From positions 1 to 5,591 of the forward strand of contig JASHUH010000575.1 in assembly GCA_030040115.1 (NCBI GenBank): a stretch of 5,591 bases of DNA, read 5' to 3'. The position numbers and the translations under genes are program-made. Source of the DNA: Acidobacteriaceae bacterium (GTDB lineage: Bacteria > Acidobacteriota > Terriglobia > Terriglobales > Acidobacteriaceae). The notes beneath the pieces are model-generated. The model saw only the letters and a program-made list of their open reading frames with translations, searched no databases and was not told the DNA's origin. Shown here piece after piece: positions 5,235 to 5,591 of this stretch. Position 1 is the stretch's first letter. Each line of letters starts with the position of its first letter.

Positions 5235-5380
5235 AGTTGTCAGTGGTCAGTTGTCGATGATCAGTGACTCGTGCGGGGTTCAATTTCGGAGTTTCAAGGG
5301 AGTTGGTTGTTGAGCTGAAGTGGCCCGGCGTTTCGAAAGCTGACCACTGAATACTGATCACTGGCAACTGACAACTGAGG
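5235..5380 (+). repeat. Heptad inverted repeat in the rpsC-rplP spacer (AGT type)
   Basis: The left arm starts four bases after the rpsC stop: AGTTGTC (5235), AGTGGTC (5242), AGTTGTC (5249), GATGATC (5256), then AGTGACT (5263). The right arm has inverted units GACCACT (5342), GAATACT (5349), GATCACT (5356), GGCAACT (5363) and GACAACT (5370), running into GAGG (5377-5380). Pairing 5235-5255 with 5356-5376 matches at 17 of 21 positions. The unit has T at its third position, whereas the four AGC spacers have C, and both arms agree on this. The core of about 70 bases has no heptads or credible gene. GAGG at the end of the right arm is the rplP binding site, eight bases from the ATG. Confidence 0.85.
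5376..5380 (+). promoter_or_regulatory. rplP ribosome binding site at the edge of the repeat
   Basis: TGAGG directly continues the last right-arm heptad (GACAACT, 5370-5376) and lies eight bases before the ATG at 5389. It supports that start over the in-frame ATG at 5395. This is a second case, after rpsS, where a repeat arm runs into the binding site. Confidence 0.7.
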
Positions 5381-5388
5381 TTCTTGTT

Positions 5389-5591
5389 ATGTTGATGCCG
5401 AAGAAAGTAAAGTTTCGCAAGCAACAGAAGGGCAAGCGCCGCGGCAAAGCCTGGCGCGGCTCCGCGCTGTCGTTCGGTGAGTACGGACTGAAGGTGATGG
5501 AGTGCGGCTACATCACCGACCGGCAGATTGAAGCCAGCCGCATCGCCATGACCCGCTTTGTCAAGCGCGGTGGCAAGATCTGGCTGCGCCT
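5389..5591 (+). CDS. rplP: 50S ribosomal protein L16, N-terminal part (3' end outside window)
   Basis: L16 is a late-assembling large-subunit protein near the A-site tRNA elbow. Sixty-seven complete codons are present before the window edge, about half the usual length of roughly 137 residues. The N-terminus [19 protein letters not shown] aligns with the E. coli start MLQPKRTKFRK, which supports ATG 5389 over ATG 5395. Further family motifs are LSFGEYGLK (27-35), [16 protein letters not shown] (42-57) and RGGKIWLR (60-67). The binding site is GAGG at 5377-5380. The gene is in the expected place after rpsC; rpmC and rpsQ would normally follow outside the window. Confidence 0.96.
   Translation, partial: MLMPKKVKFRKQQKGKRRGKAWRGSALSFGEYGLKVMECGYITDRQIEASRIAMTRFVKRGGKIWLR

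Overview
The window is a stretch of the large ribosomal-protein cluster of a GC-rich bacterium. It holds the 3' end of an EF-Tu gene (tuf), followed on the same strand by the S10 operon in its classical order: rpsJ (S10), rplC (L3), rplD (L4), rplW (L23), rplB (L2), rpsS (S19), rplV (L22), rpsC (S3) and the start of rplP (L16). All genes are on the + strand, and no reading frame is broken. The tuf-rpsJ junction means the str operon runs directly into the S10 operon. Protein sequence style (an L3 with GSIGASSFPSRV, and Lys/Ala-rich C-terminal tails on L3, L4, L22 and S19), high GC and the type of spacer repeat suggest an Acidobacteriota-like organism. That is an inference from memory, not a database result.

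Layout: tuf end 1-197; rpsJ 288-605; rplC 764-1489; rplD 1546-2259 (start uncertain); rplW 2259-2552, overlapping rplD by one base; rplB 2687-3511; rpsS 3644-3940; rplV 4105-4539; rpsC 4562-5230; rplP from 5389 to beyond the right edge. No gene-free stretch exceeds 300 bases. The longest spacer is 164 bases.

The coding content is ordinary; the spacers are not. Six of the nine gene junctions (tuf-rpsJ, rpsJ-rplC, rplW-rplB, rplB-rpsS, rpsS-rplV, rpsC-rplP) are 90-164 bases long and share one architecture. In most of them a left arm of tandem 7-base units starts 3-6 bases after the stop codon. A non-repeated core follows, then a right arm of the same units in inverted orientation, ending at or near the next gene's ribosome binding site. 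The unit fits AG-N-NN-TC. It appears as AGCNNTC in four spacers, AGGNNTC in one and AGTNNTC in one, and both arms of a spacer always carry the same version. Each spacer could fold as a long imperfect hairpin in the operon mRNA. The other three junctions are compact: rplC-rplD has two small GC-rich hairpins, rplD-rplW overlaps, and rplV-rpsC is 22 bases with a perfect 8-bp hairpin across the rplV stop codon.

Together the genes encode EF-Tu, which delivers aminoacyl-tRNA, and core proteins of both ribosomal subunits, presumably made from one polycistronic mRNA. The heptad inverted repeats are the part of the window most worth following up. They may be a dispersed repeat family colonising spacers, or mRNA structures that set translation or stability gene by gene.
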